From assembly GCF_003575975.1 (NCBI RefSeq), contig NZ_QQXK01000002.1:1-64000 (forward strand): a stretch of DNA of 64,000 nucleotides. The letters run 5' to 3'. Under the pieces are notes generated by a model. The model had not been told where the DNA came from. It did no database searches and saw nothing but the letters and a program-made list of their open reading frames with translations. The position numbers and the translations under genes were made by a program. Positions 1 through 7,928 of the stretch are shown one piece after another (the first letter of the stretch is position 1; every line of letters starts with the position of its first letter). Origin of the DNA: Galactobacter valiniphilus. Its GTDB lineage: Bacteria; Actinomycetota; Actinomycetes; Actinomycetales; Micrococcaceae.

Positions 1-2
1 AG

Positions 3-116
3 GACACGAGGACCTCCGTGGATCGAGTGAGTGTGGTAACCCACATCGATACCGGAGGTCCTCACCTCATCCCGTCAGGCCACGCTGACCACAACCACCG
101 TGGGAAGAACACCTAG
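3..116 (+). other. Possible 3' tail of an unidentified coding sequence
   Basis: One plus-strand frame is open from base 3 to a TAG at 114-116 and reads a His- and Asn-rich tail ending HNHRGKNT. It would end tail-to-tail with the minus-strand ORF that stops at 113. It overlaps the left-edge palindrome, so it may be a transposase or other C-terminus cut by the window, or simply chance. There is no homology basis for a function. Confidence 0.2.
9..63. repeat. Long imperfect palindrome at left edge
   Basis: The outer arms GAGGACCTCCG (9-19) and CGGAGGTCCTC (53-63) are perfect complements. Inside them ATCGA (22-26) pairs with TCGAT (46-50), and TGTGG (32-36) pairs with CCACA (41-45) around a 4-base loop, so almost the whole 55 bp can form one hairpin. 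It could be a terminator or the end of a mobile element. No poly-T follows and no element family was recognised. Confidence 0.5.
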
Positions 117-331
117 GCCTCGCGCCAGGAGAGTCCCTGCTCCGCGAGGCCGGCGTCCAGGACCGCGAGGGCCTTGGGACCCACGCCGTGCAGGGCCGCG
201 AGGTCCGTGCGAGACCACGCGGCGAGCGCCGCCCACGTCGAAACGCCAGCGTGCAGCAGCGCTCCGGCGGCCGGGCGGCCGATCGCGCGCGGGAACTCGG
301 TGTTGTCCGCTGCGTGCTCCGGCTGGCTCAT
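113..331 (-). CDS. Small helix-hairpin-helix-like protein, 72 aa
   Basis: This 72-residue protein has an acidic N-terminus followed by two helical blocks around FPRAIGRPAAGALL and LAALHGVGPKALAVLD. The GVGPKALAVL stretch matches the G-x-G-x-K hairpin seen in HhH DNA-binding motifs and in RNA polymerase alpha-CTD-like domains, so a nucleic-acid-binding role is plausible. The ATG at 331 has no strong ribosome site. It lies downstream of the DyP operon terminator and is probably a separate unit. Its partners and target are not visible here. Confidence 0.55.
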   Translation of the reverse strand: MSQPEHAADNTEFPRAIGRPAAGALLHAGVSTWAALAAWSRTDLAALHGVGPKALAVLDAGLAEQGLSWREA

Positions 332-399
332 GCGGACAGGCTAACCCCACCGCCCGCTCGGGCACTCACACCCCGTGCACCCCGGCCCCACCCCGGCGG

Positions 400-461
400 C
401 TCCACACGTTTCCTTCAGTTCCACACGGGGATTGCAGTGGAATTGAAGGAAACGTGTGGAG
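400..461 (-). terminator. Terminator hairpin of the DyP operon
   Basis: A 25-bp stem with one G:T pair is formed by 400-424 and 437-461, with a 12-base loop. It starts 7 bases beyond the DyP stop codon. There is no long T tract, as is common for GC-rich actinobacterial hairpins. Confidence 0.7.
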
Positions 462-467
462 CGGTGC

Positions 468-1760
468 TCAGGCGAAGAGGACGTCGCCCGGGAAGCCGCC
501 CTCGGCCGCGGTCCGCGCGGACGCGGGCGGCACCCAGAACACGCAGGAGCCCACGGGCGTGGTCCACTCGTTCATCATGTCCAGCTCGGCGAGCCGGGCC
601 TGGATCGGGTGGAACTGCTTCACCGGATCGGCCTGGAAGCTCACGAAAAGCAGCCCTGCCCGGTCCGCACCGGACGCGCCGGGGTTGTTGTAGTTGAAGC
701 CGCGCCGGTAGATCTTCTCCCCCGCCGCAGCCGGGCGGGCCCGGCGCACGTGGGCGAAGTCGGCCACCACGGGCCAGCCGCCCTTCTCGGCGGCGAGGTC
801 CACCTCGTCCTTCTCGACCCCGCCCGTGATGGGCGCGCCGTCCTTCAGCGTGCGGCCCACGGCATCCTCGCGGGCGGAGCGATCCACCTCGTCCCAGAGG
901 TCCAGGTCCATGGAGATCCGCCGCAGCACCAGGGACGTGGAACCGTCACCGAACGGCCCGGCCCCGCTCCGATACACCACGCCCTCAAACTCCTCGCTCC
1001 CGGGCACTGGATTGGTCGTCCCGTCCACCTGGCCGAAGAGATTGCGCATCGTCGTGCCGTCGGGCCGGGCGCCCCGCGCGTAGCGGAAGCCCTCCTGCAC
1101 CCACGCCACCGTGGCGAAAGGCGCGCTCTCGCGCTGCAACACGCGGTCGGCGTGCGCCAGCGTGAGCGGGTCGTCGCACGTGAGCTGCAGCAGCACGTCC
1201 GCCTCGCCCCAGCGCTCCTCCAACTTGTCGATCTTGTAGGCGGGAAGCGGCGCGAGCCACGCGGGGGCCTCGACCCCGGCACGTGTCACCGCCCCGCGCC
1301 CCAGCGCCACGGTGATCGTCAGGGAGGCGGGGGCCTCGCCGAGCTCCGGCTCAACATCGCCCAGGACGGGTCGCCCGGACATGAGCCGCTCGATGTCGTC
1401 GCCGAGCAGCGCGAGCCAGCCGCGCAGTTTGGCCGCAGTGGTCCCCTCTCGAAGCAAAAACGCCCGGTAGACGGCGTGCGCCCCGGGCGGCGTCGCCACC
1501 CCGGGCTGCCGCCCGGCGGCGGGGACGGCCGCGGTGGACGCCCCCAAGCCGCCAGAGGCAACCGTGGCCGCCGAACCGGGCGCCCCGCCCGGGGCGACGG
1601 ATCCGGCGGAACCCGGCGCACCGCCGTCGGGCATCGACGAGCCAAGCGAGGAGGCGAGCGCCGCCCCGCCGGCCACGCCCCCGGCGGCGCCGGCCGCCGC
1701 GCCCGTGGCCAGCAGGAGCCCGCCGCGCAGCAGCGAGCGGCGTCCCAGTTCGGCGCCCAC
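468..1760 (-). CDS. Dye-decolorizing (DyP-type) heme peroxidase, Tat-exported
   Basis: A 430-residue DyP-type peroxidase of the EfeB/DtpA group, which uses heme and H2O2 to oxidise bulky substrates outside the membrane. The N-terminus has a twin-arginine signal (RRS at 7-9 before a hydrophobic stretch) and a low-complexity Ala/Gly/Pro linker to about residue 85. The DyP motif GxxDG appears as GQVDGT near 243, the proximal heme His in AHVRR near 337, and the distal Arg in RRGFNY near 353. It starts 1 base after the PCu(A)C gene stops, so the two are cotranslated. In Streptomyces lividans, DtpA sits with an extracytoplasmic copper chaperone and acts in copper trafficking; the same gene pairing suggests that role here. 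An EfeB-type iron role is less likely, because no efeU or efeO is adjacent. Confidence 0.92.
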   Translation of the reverse strand: MGAELGRRSLLRGGLLLATGAAAGAAGGVAGGAALASSLGSSMPDGGAPGSAGSVAPGGAPGSAATVASGGLGASTAAVPAAGRQPGVATPPGAHAVYRAFLLREGTTAAKLRGWLALLGDDIERLMSGRPVLGDVEPELGEAPASLTITVALGRGAVTRAGVEAPAWLAPLPAYKIDKLEERWGEADVLLQLTCDDPLTLAHADRVLQRESAPFATVAWVQEGFRYARGARPDGTTMRNLFGQVDGTTNPVPGSEEFEGVVYRSGAGPFGDGSTSLVLRRISMDLDLWDEVDRSAREDAVGRTLKDGAPITGGVEKDEVDLAAEKGGWPVVADFAHVRRARPAAAGEKIYRRGFNYNNPGASGADRAGLLFVSFQADPVKQFHPIQARLAELDMMNEWTTPVGSCVFWVPPASARTAAEGGFPGDVLFA

Positions 1761-1761
1761 G

Positions 1762-2328
1762 TCAGTGACCCGCGTGCGAGGACTCGCCCGTGGAGCTGTC
1801 GCCCGTGGGCGCGTAGGACTCCTGCGCGCCCGAGAACGCCTTGACCGGGGCCGAGACCTTGACCTCGGTGCCGTCGTCCAGGGTGAGCGTGACGTCGACG
1901 GTGTCGCCCGCCTCGAGGTCCCGCTTGAGGCCCATGAGCATGACGTGGTCGGCGCCGGGCTCGAGGGTGACGGAGGCGCCCGCGGCGAGCGGGAAGCCGC
2001 CCTCCTTCTCCTTCATCTCGGTGCCGCCGCCGGCCGTGGTGACCGTGGTGTGCAGCTGGACCATGCCGGCCGCGTCGGAGCTCGCCTTGACGATGGTGCG
2101 CTCGGCGCCCGTGTGGTTGGTGACGACGCCGAAGAGCGCGCTCATCCCGTCCTTCTGGGTGGAGGCCTTGACCCAGGCGTCAGCGATCATGACGGAGTCG
2201 TGGGCCGCCTGGGTGCTCGTCGCGGCGGCCGTGCCGGTGGCGTTGGAGGTGCTGGCGCCGCAGCCCGTGAGGCCGAGCGCCGCGGCGGCGGAAAGGGCGA
2301 TCAGGGTGGTCGTGAGGTTCTTGCGCAT
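1762..2328 (-). CDS. PCu(A)C-type extracytoplasmic copper chaperone lipoprotein
   Basis: A 188-residue lipoprotein with lipobox LTGC and the cysteine near residue 23. The body is a cupredoxin-like PCu(A)C domain (DUF461). The Cu(I) ligand set is visible as a His near 93, a Met near 105 and an HVM pair near 128-130, close to the family pattern H(M)x10Mx21HxM. The C-terminus is Ser/Gly-rich and ends SHAGH, a possible extra metal site. The family delivers copper to cuproenzymes such as cytochrome oxidase. The upstream sequence AGAAACCC gives only a weak ribosome site. It sits between the membrane protein and the DyP peroxidase, as in the Streptomyces ECuC-DtpA arrangement. Confidence 0.9.
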   Translation of the reverse strand: MRKNLTTTLIALSAAAALGLTGCGASTSNATGTAAATSTQAAHDSVMIADAWVKASTQKDGMSALFGVVTNHTGAERTIVKASSDAAGMVQLHTTVTTAGGGTEMKEKEGGFPLAAGASVTLEPGADHVMLMGLKRDLEAGDTVDVTLTLDDGTEVKVSAPVKAFSGAQESYAPTGDSSTGESSHAGH

Positions 2329-2442
2329 GGGTTTCTCCCGTGTCTCGCGCGGCCGGGCGCGCCCGGCCAGCGGGCGCGCGAAGGCGGCCCGCAGGGGTTC
2401 AGTGGGTGTGCGAGAGCGTCGCCTGCGACCGGCCGGGGCCGG

Positions 2443-3138
2443 TCAGGCGAACGCGGGGAGCGCGGGCGGGCCGCGGTGCCGCAGCGCGGCGAGGGGCAGC
2501 CCCAACAGGTGAGGGCGCGGGAGGCGTACCGAGGGCACGACCGCGGCCGGTCGCCGGGGTGCCACCGGCACCGTGGGCAGGCGTCCGCCGGCCGTGAGGC
2601 GCACGGTGCACCAGCGCCAGGCGCTAGCCAGGCCGCGCTCGGCGTGGCGGATGAGCAGCACGGAGGCCAGGGCGGAGAGCAGGTGCGCCAGGATCATGCC
2701 GTGGCCCGCCTGCGCCGCCTGGCCGAAGAGTTCGGCCGGAAGCGAGCCCGTGGCGAGGGCGCCGGAGCCGGGATCGGAGGTGCCGAGCGAACCGAAGCTG
2801 CGCGCGGCGAGCGCCGCTGCCTCCGCGAGGTGGGCGGCGTGTTCGCCGCCGGCCGTCGTTGCCGCCGCCTGCGTGGTTGCGTGCAGGCCGGCGTGGGCGC
2901 CGCCGAAGGCCAGGTGGTAGATGAGCTGGCTCGGGAGCAGGAGGCCCGCGAGGCGCATCAGCGAGGGCTTGGTCCGCGTGAACGGCAGCGCCACGACGGC
3001 GCCGAGGGCCCAGGCCATGCCCACGAGGAGCGGCTGCGGCGCGTGACCGCCCGCCATCAGGTGCGAGAACACCGCGATCGAGACCGCGACGCCCGAGGCG
3101 CCCCACGCGCGAAAGAGGGGACGCAGGCGGTTGTGCAT
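2443..3138 (-). CDS. Membrane protein of the copper/DyP operon
   Basis: A 231-residue hydrophobic protein starting at ATG 3138 behind a strong AAGGAGGAA site. An upstream in-frame start inside the direct repeat was rejected. The N-terminal 80 residues form two or three membrane segments (around 15-30, 37-55 and 65-80). A His-, Ala- and Gly-rich exposed region follows (GGAHAGLHATT, GGEHAAHLAE), then another segment around 145-165 and a Pro/Arg-rich tail. The His-rich loops and the position before a copper chaperone suggest a role in copper handling, but no named family was recognised. A 114-bp gap to the chaperone gene still allows cotranscription. Confidence 0.75.
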   Translation of the reverse strand: MHNRLRPLFRAWGASGVAVSIAVFSHLMAGGHAPQPLLVGMAWALGAVVALPFTRTKPSLMRLAGLLLPSQLIYHLAFGGAHAGLHATTQAAATTAGGEHAAHLAEAAALAARSFGSLGTSDPGSGALATGSLPAELFGQAAQAGHGMILAHLLSALASVLLIRHAERGLASAWRWCTVRLTAGGRLPTVPVAPRRPAAVVPSVRLPRPHLLGLPLAALRHRGPPALPAFA

Positions 3139-3194
3139 GCTTCCTCCTTCGGTGCGCTGTGGTTCGTGGCGATGCTCGGGCAGGCCACCGCACA

Positions 3195-3211
3195 TTCTAC
3201 CGGCAGTAGAA
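3195..3211. promoter_or_regulatory. Candidate operator of the copper/DyP operon
   Basis: The perfect inverted repeat TTCTAC-N5-GTAGAA lies 57 bases upstream of the membrane-protein start. Its CTAC/GTAG core resembles inverted repeats bound by BlaI/CopY-type winged-helix repressors, which would suit a copper operon. No such regulator lies in the window, so the assignment is inference. Confidence 0.4.
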
Positions 3212-3292
3212 GTGGGGTGCGGCGCCCGCGTGTGGTTGAGCCGGGCGGCGCACTGCGAGTTGGCACGGCGCCCGGCGACTTGCCACCCCGGC

Positions 3293-3455
3293 GCTTTGAG
3301 GCGCGTTCTGCGCTTTGAGGCGTGGATTCCCCGCCTCAAAGCGCAGAACCGGCCTCAAAGCTGCGGGCCCGCGGCGGGCGGCGGGCACGTAAACGGCCGG
3401 ATCACTTCGAAACTGCGCGAAGGTTGCAGCAGTTCTGAAGCGATCCGGCCGTTTG
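3293..3455. repeat. Direct repeat R1, composite palindromic element (163 bp)
   Basis: This is the left copy of a repeat found again at 4827-4995 in the same orientation. It has two modules. The first is a TTTGAGGCG/CGCCTCAAA hairpin cluster. The second is a long hairpin with arms AAACGGCCGGATCACTTC (3391-3408) and GAAGCGATCCGGCCGTTT (3437-3454). The rest of 3139-3481 holds the copper operon promoter region and no gene. Confidence 0.85.
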
Positions 3456-3481
3456 AAGGCGGCGATCGGTAGCGTGCCCCC

Positions 3482-4804
3482 ATGGGAATCACCGTCGAGG
3501 AGCTGCTGGCCGGACCGCGGGGCCGCTTGCTGTGCTTAAACCTCGCGCTCGCCTGGGAGGAAACGCAGGCGCAAGCGGCGGCGGCGTCAGCGGCGCGCTC
3601 GCTGGTCGCCGCGCCCGTGTGCCCCGTCCGGCTCCCGTTGTCCGATGCCGTCTGGCAAGCCGACGCCGCCCTGGATCCGGACCCGCGTGGCTCCAGCTAC
3701 AACCTGCCCTACCCCGAAGAGAACCGGGCGCTGGCGCTCGAGGACATCGACGCCGCCTGGGCACAGCCACTGGCCGCCCGTCGACGGGCGAGGCAAGACG
3801 CCGAGGCCTTGATCGCCACGGCGGCCAGGGCATGCCAGAGCATTGCCGCGCGTGTTCCACTGCCCGGGACACTCTTGTGGGCGCTGGCCGACACCGCCGG
3901 GGCGGCACGCGGCTGGCAGGCTCCCGCCGGTATCGACGTGCTTCTCGCCCAACCGGCTTTGGTCTCCGCGCTGCGCCCCGTGGCTCAGGCGGTGACGAAC
4001 AGCCCTGCCGTGGACTGGTGGTCGCGGGGCATGGATCCGCCGGATCAGTGGATCGAGCTACAAGAAAGCGACGGTTCCGCCTGGAGCTGGCGGCTTCGAG
4101 GAAACATCCGCAAGGTGTGGGACGAGTGGGCTCAGCACCGCGCTGAGGAGGAGGCCGAGGGCTTTTCAAGCACCGGGTGGACCTCACCCGTCACCTTCGG
4201 CCAGGATTCCCCGCCCATCACCCACGGCACCTTGCCCAGCGCGGCGTGCGATGCATCGGGAGCCCCGGCAGAGCGGCCCCACGGCGATGCGGAACTGGCG
4301 GTGGCTGGCACCCCCACGGGCTTCCTCATCCAGGAGGACAGCGGGCCGGTGGGGCCACTGATGCAGGCGGGAAGGCTGTTGCCCCAGGCCGCTCCCCGGG
4401 TCCTGGAGATCGACTCGGAGGCGGCGTGGGTGTCCGCGTGCACCGCGTTCCCGCTGGACGTGAGCCGTTCGTACGGGCCGCAGGCGAGGCTCGCGCTCTA
4501 CCTCGTGGACGAGCCCCGGGCCACCACCTGGGTGATCCCGGACTGGGGGAAGGCTGCGCGGGAGTACGACGCGGTCCATCTGACGGTTGGTGCCTATCTC
4601 GCCTGCGCCACCCGGCCCATCGAGGTACCCGGTCACGGCTTTTCGGCGATTACCGGCTGGGATCCAGACGAGACGTACTGGCTCCGCTTTCCGCCAGAGC
4701 AGGAGCCGCCGAGCGAGGCCAACGGTCGCCTGCGCACCTGGAGCGAGGCCGGCGGCGACGAGTGGCGCGACATCACGAGAGGTCCGACCGGCGCTTCGCG
4801 CTGA
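3482..4804 (+). CDS. Orphan protein of unknown function, 440 aa, between direct repeats
   Basis: A soluble 440-residue protein with no signal peptide or membrane segment. It is rich in Trp, Pro and Ala, and its Trp residues cluster in the middle (DWWSRGMDPPDQWIELQ, then SAWSWRLRGN and VWDEWAQHR, about residues 178-220). The N-terminal third looks helical; the C-terminal third reads like a compact alpha/beta domain (RLALYLVDEPRATTWVIPDW, then a segment ending WDPDETYWLRF). No known catalytic motif was recognised. The ATG at 3482 has no clear Shine-Dalgarno site, so the message may be leaderless. It is the only gene between the two ~165 bp direct repeats and has no operon partner, which suggests a transferred cassette. 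Confidence 0.75.
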   Translation: MGITVEELLAGPRGRLLCLNLALAWEETQAQAAAASAARSLVAAPVCPVRLPLSDAVWQADAALDPDPRGSSYNLPYPEENRALALEDIDAAWAQPLAARRRARQDAEALIATAARACQSIAARVPLPGTLLWALADTAGAARGWQAPAGIDVLLAQPALVSALRPVAQAVTNSPAVDWWSRGMDPPDQWIELQESDGSAWSWRLRGNIRKVWDEWAQHRAEEEAEGFSSTGWTSPVTFGQDSPPITHGTLPSAACDASGAPAERPHGDAELAVAGTPTGFLIQEDSGPVGPLMQAGRLLPQAAPRVLEIDSEAAWVSACTAFPLDVSRSYGPQARLALYLVDEPRATTWVIPDWGKAAREYDAVHLTVGAYLACATRPIEVPGHGFSAITGWDPDETYWLRFPPEQEPPSEANGRLRTWSEAGGDEWRDITRGPTGASR

Positions 4805-4826
4805 GACCCGCTCGGCCTCGCCGCAT

Positions 4827-4995
4827 GCTTTGAGGCGCGTTCTGCGCTTTGAGGCGTGGATTCCCCGCCTCAAAGCGCGAAACCCGCCTCAAAGCTGCGT
4901 GCCCGCGACGGGCGGCGGGCGGCACACACGCAAACGGCCGGATCGCTTCAAGACTGCGCGAAGGTTGCAGCAGTTCTGAAGCGATCCGGCCGTTT
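4827..4995. repeat. Direct repeat R2, second copy of the composite element (169 bp)
   Basis: Same order and orientation as the copy at 3293-3455, with a few substitutions and indels. The distal hairpin arms are AAACGGCCGGATCGCTTC (4932-4949) and GAAGCGATCCGGCCGTTT (4978-4995), fully complementary here. It also lies just downstream of the exporter gene and may terminate it. Confidence 0.85.
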
Positions 4996-5034
4996 CGAGG
5001 GCCCGTCAGCGGGCGCCGGCGAGGGCGCACGCGC

Positions 5035-6996
5035 CTAGTGCGCGTGCACTCCCTCGCGGTGCCCGTGGCCGCGGGAGCCGCGCCCGCCCGCCCGGGGCGA
5101 GGCGGCGTCGTCGTGCTGGTGGTCCTCCGCGCCCTCAGGGGCGGCGTCCTCCAGCGGCAGGCCGGCGGCCTGGCGCTCGGAGAGCTGGGCAAACGCCCCG
5201 CCCGCCGCGCGCAGCTGAACCGCCGTGCCGCGCTCCAACACGCGTCCGTTTTCAAACACCGCGATCTGCTCCGCGTCCTCCACGGTGGAGAGGCGGTGCG
5301 CGATCGTGAGCGTGGTGCGGGTGGAGGCGAGGTGATCCAGGGCCGCCTGGACCTCGGCCTCCGTGGTGTTATCCAGCGCGGAGGTGGCCTCGTCGAGAAC
5401 CAGCACGCGGGGGTTGCGCAGGAGCGTCCTGGCGATCGCCAGGCGCTGCTGCTCGCCGCCGGAGAAGCGGTGACCGCGGGCGCCGACCAGGGTGTCGAGC
5501 CCCTCGGGCAGGCGGCGGACCAGCTCGGCGATGCGCGCGGCCTCGAGGGCCTCCCACAGCGTCTCGTCGCTGGCCTCGGGGGCCGCCATGCGCAGGTTGT
5601 CGCGCACCGAGGCGTGGACCAGGTAGGTCTCCTGGCTCACGACGCCCACGAGGGAGGCGAGGTCGGCGAAGCTCATGTCGCGCACGTCGACGCCGTCGAT
5701 CGTGACGCGGCCGGAGGTGACGTCATTGAGGCGGGGCACCAGCGAGGCCAGCGTGGACTTGCCGGAGCCGGTGTGGCCCACGAGGGCCGTAGTAGTGCTG
5801 GCGGCGATCGTGAGATCAACGTCCTTCAGCACCGGGGAACCCTCGCCGTAGGCGAAGCTCACGCCCTCGAAGCGCACCTCGCCACGCGTGGTGGCAGGGT
5901 CCATGCGGACGGGGTTCGCCGGCTCCTTGATGTCCGGGACCAGATCCAGCCACTCGAAGATGCGGGAGAAGAACGCCATGGCGGTCACCCACTGCACGCC
6001 CACCGACATGAGGCCCATGACGGGGCGGAACAGGTTGGCCTGCAGGGCCGTGAAGGCCACCACGGTGCCGATGGACAGGCCGTCGCCGCCCAGGGGGAAG
6101 CCGGCGGCCAGGTAGATGACGGCCGGGATGGCCGCGAAGATGACCTGCATGGTCGCCATGCGCCAGCGGCCGGCGAGCTGCGATTGCATCTCGAGCTCCA
6201 CGAGCTCCTGGCTCGCGTCGCTGAAGCGCGCGGCGTCGCGATCCTGCGTGCCGAGCGTCTTGGCCAGGCGGATGCCGGAGACCGAGAGCCCCTCGTCGAC
6301 GTAGGTCTGCAGCTGGGCCATCTGCGCCTGCTGCTTGGCCGTGATGTCGCGGCGCAGCACCGCAACGCGGCGGGCCACCCACACGGCCAGCGGGATGACG
6401 AGCAGGGAGATCAGGGCCAGCCAGGGCGAGAGCACCAGCATGGCGACGATGGTGCCGATGGCCGTGGTGACGTTGGAGGCCACCGAGGTGGCGGTGTTCG
6501 TCACGAGGTTCTGCATGCCGTTGATGTCGTTGGTCATGCGGGACTGCACCTCGCCGCCGTGCGTCCTCGTGAAGAAGCCGAGCGACTGGCGCTGCAGGTG
6601 CCCGAAGAGCCGGGTGCGCAGATCGTGCATGACGCCCTGGCCCACGCGAGTGGAGATCCAGGTCTGCCACACGCCGATCACGGCGGTGACGGCGGCGACC
6701 GCGATCATCGCGATCACGAGCCAGGTCAGCAGCGGCACGTTCCCGTGCGGCAGGGCGTCGTCGATGACGCCGCGCACCAGGAACGGCTGGAACAGGGAGA
6801 CGATGGAGCTGCCGGTGATGAGCAGCACCACGAGCAGCAGGGGGCCCTTGTAAGGCGTAAAGAGCGCGCCGATGCGGCGCAGGCTCACGGGATGAAGCTT
6901 GAGTTGGTTGCGGTCAGCCTTGCTGACCTTGGCGGGACCGTGCCCGCCGCGGCCCCCACCGGGGCCAGGACCATGGAGTGCAGGACCGTGTGTCAT
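5035..6996 (-). CDS. ABC exporter, fused permease-ATPase (multidrug/lipid type)
   Basis: A 653-residue half-transporter of the MsbA/LmrA/BmrA type. A Gly/His-rich N-terminus is followed by six membrane segments in about residues 45-345, then the ATPase: Walker A GHTGSGKST near 407-415, Q-loop SQETYLV, a signature loop FSGGE near 511 (LSGGQ variant), Walker B VLVLDEAT near 531, and H-loop IAHRLST. The last 40 residues are His-rich (DHQHDD, GHGHREGVHAH), which may bind metal. It probably works as a homodimer exporting drugs or lipids. It is divergent from a MarR gene, and the gap holds two MarR-like operators, so it is most likely repressed by that protein. Confidence 0.93.
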   Translation of the reverse strand: MTHGPALHGPGPGGGRGGHGPAKVSKADRNQLKLHPVSLRRIGALFTPYKGPLLLVVLLITGSSIVSLFQPFLVRGVIDDALPHGNVPLLTWLVIAMIAVAAVTAVIGVWQTWISTRVGQGVMHDLRTRLFGHLQRQSLGFFTRTHGGEVQSRMTNDINGMQNLVTNTATSVASNVTTAIGTIVAMLVLSPWLALISLLVIPLAVWVARRVAVLRRDITAKQQAQMAQLQTYVDEGLSVSGIRLAKTLGTQDRDAARFSDASQELVELEMQSQLAGRWRMATMQVIFAAIPAVIYLAAGFPLGGDGLSIGTVVAFTALQANLFRPVMGLMSVGVQWVTAMAFFSRIFEWLDLVPDIKEPANPVRMDPATTRGEVRFEGVSFAYGEGSPVLKDVDLTIAASTTTALVGHTGSGKSTLASLVPRLNDVTSGRVTIDGVDVRDMSFADLASLVGVVSQETYLVHASVRDNLRMAAPEASDETLWEALEAARIAELVRRLPEGLDTLVGARGHRFSGGEQQRLAIARTLLRNPRVLVLDEATSALDNTTEAEVQAALDHLASTRTTLTIAHRLSTVEDAEQIAVFENGRVLERGTAVQLRAAGGAFAQLSERQAAGLPLEDAAPEGAEDHQHDDAASPRAGGRGSRGHGHREGVHAH

Positions 6997-7052
6997 GCGT
7001 GGCCCTCCTCTTCTCTTGGGGTGGCGTCGCGTTCAGCGCCCGCCTCATTAAT

Positions 7053-7093
7053 GAGGTTACCTCACCAATACGTTCATGTAAAGAGGTAACCTC
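7053..7093. promoter_or_regulatory. Twin MarR-type operators
   Basis: Two 11-bp inverted repeats, GAGGTTACCTC (7053-7063) and GAGGTAACCTC (7083-7093), lie 30 bp apart centre to centre (about three helical turns) between the exporter and the MarR gene. Identical arms around a single T/A centre are strong evidence of one regulator binding both, controlling both directions. Confidence 0.8.
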
Positions 7094-7135
7094 CACACCT
7101 TGGGGTTTGTTCCCGCTGCGCCTAGGATCGAGGCC

Positions 7136-7624
7136 ATGACGCCCGTTCCCCCCGAACTCTCGGACCTGGTCCACTCCGTCTCGCACGGGCTGCGCCGGAG
7201 CTGGATGGAGGACCTGGCCCCCTTCGGCATCTCCCCGCACCAGTGGCGCGCGCTGCACACGGTGGCGGCCCACGCCGAGCACGGCGAGGACCTCCCCCGC
7301 CAGCGCGACGTCGCCAACGCCTTGCGCATCGCCCCGCGCTCCGCCGCCGAGGTCATCGCCCAGCTCGAGGCCGCCGGCTGGATCACGCGCAGCCAGGACC
7401 CCACCGACAAGCGCGCCGTGCTCCTCGAGGCCACCGAGTCCGGCAAGGACCTCGACCGCCGCGTCCACGCCATGCGCTCCGAGCGCAGCGCCGGCTACTT
7501 CGAGATCCTCTCCGACGCCGACCGCGCCGAGCTCACCCGCATCCTCGGCGTGCTGCTGGAGGCGCACCCGCGCCCCGAGGGCGCGCGCCGCGGCGGGGGC
7601 GGCGGGCTGCACCGCCGCCGTTGA
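7136..7624 (+). CDS. MarR-family transcriptional regulator
   Basis: A 162-residue winged-helix regulator started at ATG 7136, 43 bases after the second operator. The helix-turn-helix spans roughly 60-85 (LPRQRDVANALRIAPRSAAEV), the recognition helix contains SAAEVIAQLEAAGW, and the wing is SQDPTDKRAVLLEATESG. Helices at both ends make the usual dimer interface. The C-terminus is a low-complexity RRGGGGGLHRRR tail. It very likely represses itself and the divergent ABC exporter, releasing on binding a small ligand, possibly the exported compound. Confidence 0.9.
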   Translation: MTPVPPELSDLVHSVSHGLRRSWMEDLAPFGISPHQWRALHTVAAHAEHGEDLPRQRDVANALRIAPRSAAEVIAQLEAAGWITRSQDPTDKRAVLLEATESGKDLDRRVHAMRSERSAGYFEILSDADRAELTRILGVLLEAHPRPEGARRGGGGGLHRRR

Positions 7625-7645
7625 GCCGCCGGCCGGGGCACAACT

Positions 7646-7720
7646 AAAAACCGAGCCCTCCTGGACTTTCCGCGCACACGAGTGCGCGTTTCGTTCAGGA
7701 GGGCTCGGTTTTTGGGCGGC
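7646..7720. repeat. Palindromic element, copy 1 (bidirectional terminator type)
   Basis: The arms AAAAACCGAGCCCTCCTG (7646-7663) and CAGGAGGGCTCGGTTTTT (7696-7713) form an 18-bp stem with T tracts both ways. A second small hairpin (GCGCAC/GTGCGC) sits in the loop. The loop and the trailing GGGCGGC are also conserved in the copy at 8612-8687, so this is a repeated element as well as a terminator for the MarR gene. The GC-rich stretch 7722-7928 holds a half-copy (GTGCACGACGGCGCGTGG, 7722-7739) of the REP-like family and no gene. Confidence 0.85.
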
Positions 7721-7928
7721 GGTGCACGACGGCGCGTGGCCGGCCTGGGCGGGCGGGCCGGCTGGGTTGGCGGGCCGGGCTGGGCGAGCGGGCTGGGCGA
7801 GCGGGCCGGGCTGGGCGAGCGGTGGCGGCTGGGTGAGCGGCGCCGCTCGCCGAGCGAACGCGCACACCGGGCCAGTCCGGAGCGTGCCGGCCACGCTCGG
7901 CCGGTGCACGCGCACCGCGCCGCTGCCC

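Noticed and set aside
3139-3339. N-terminal extension of the copper-operon membrane protein into the direct repeat
   Set aside because: The same leader peptide would arise from both repeat copies, and a strong ribosome site precedes ATG 3138.
4849-7089. Long plus-strand open frame opposite the ABC exporter
   Set aside because: It is antisense to a gene with complete ABC motifs and is rich in Arg, Gly and His as expected of a GC-rich shadow frame.
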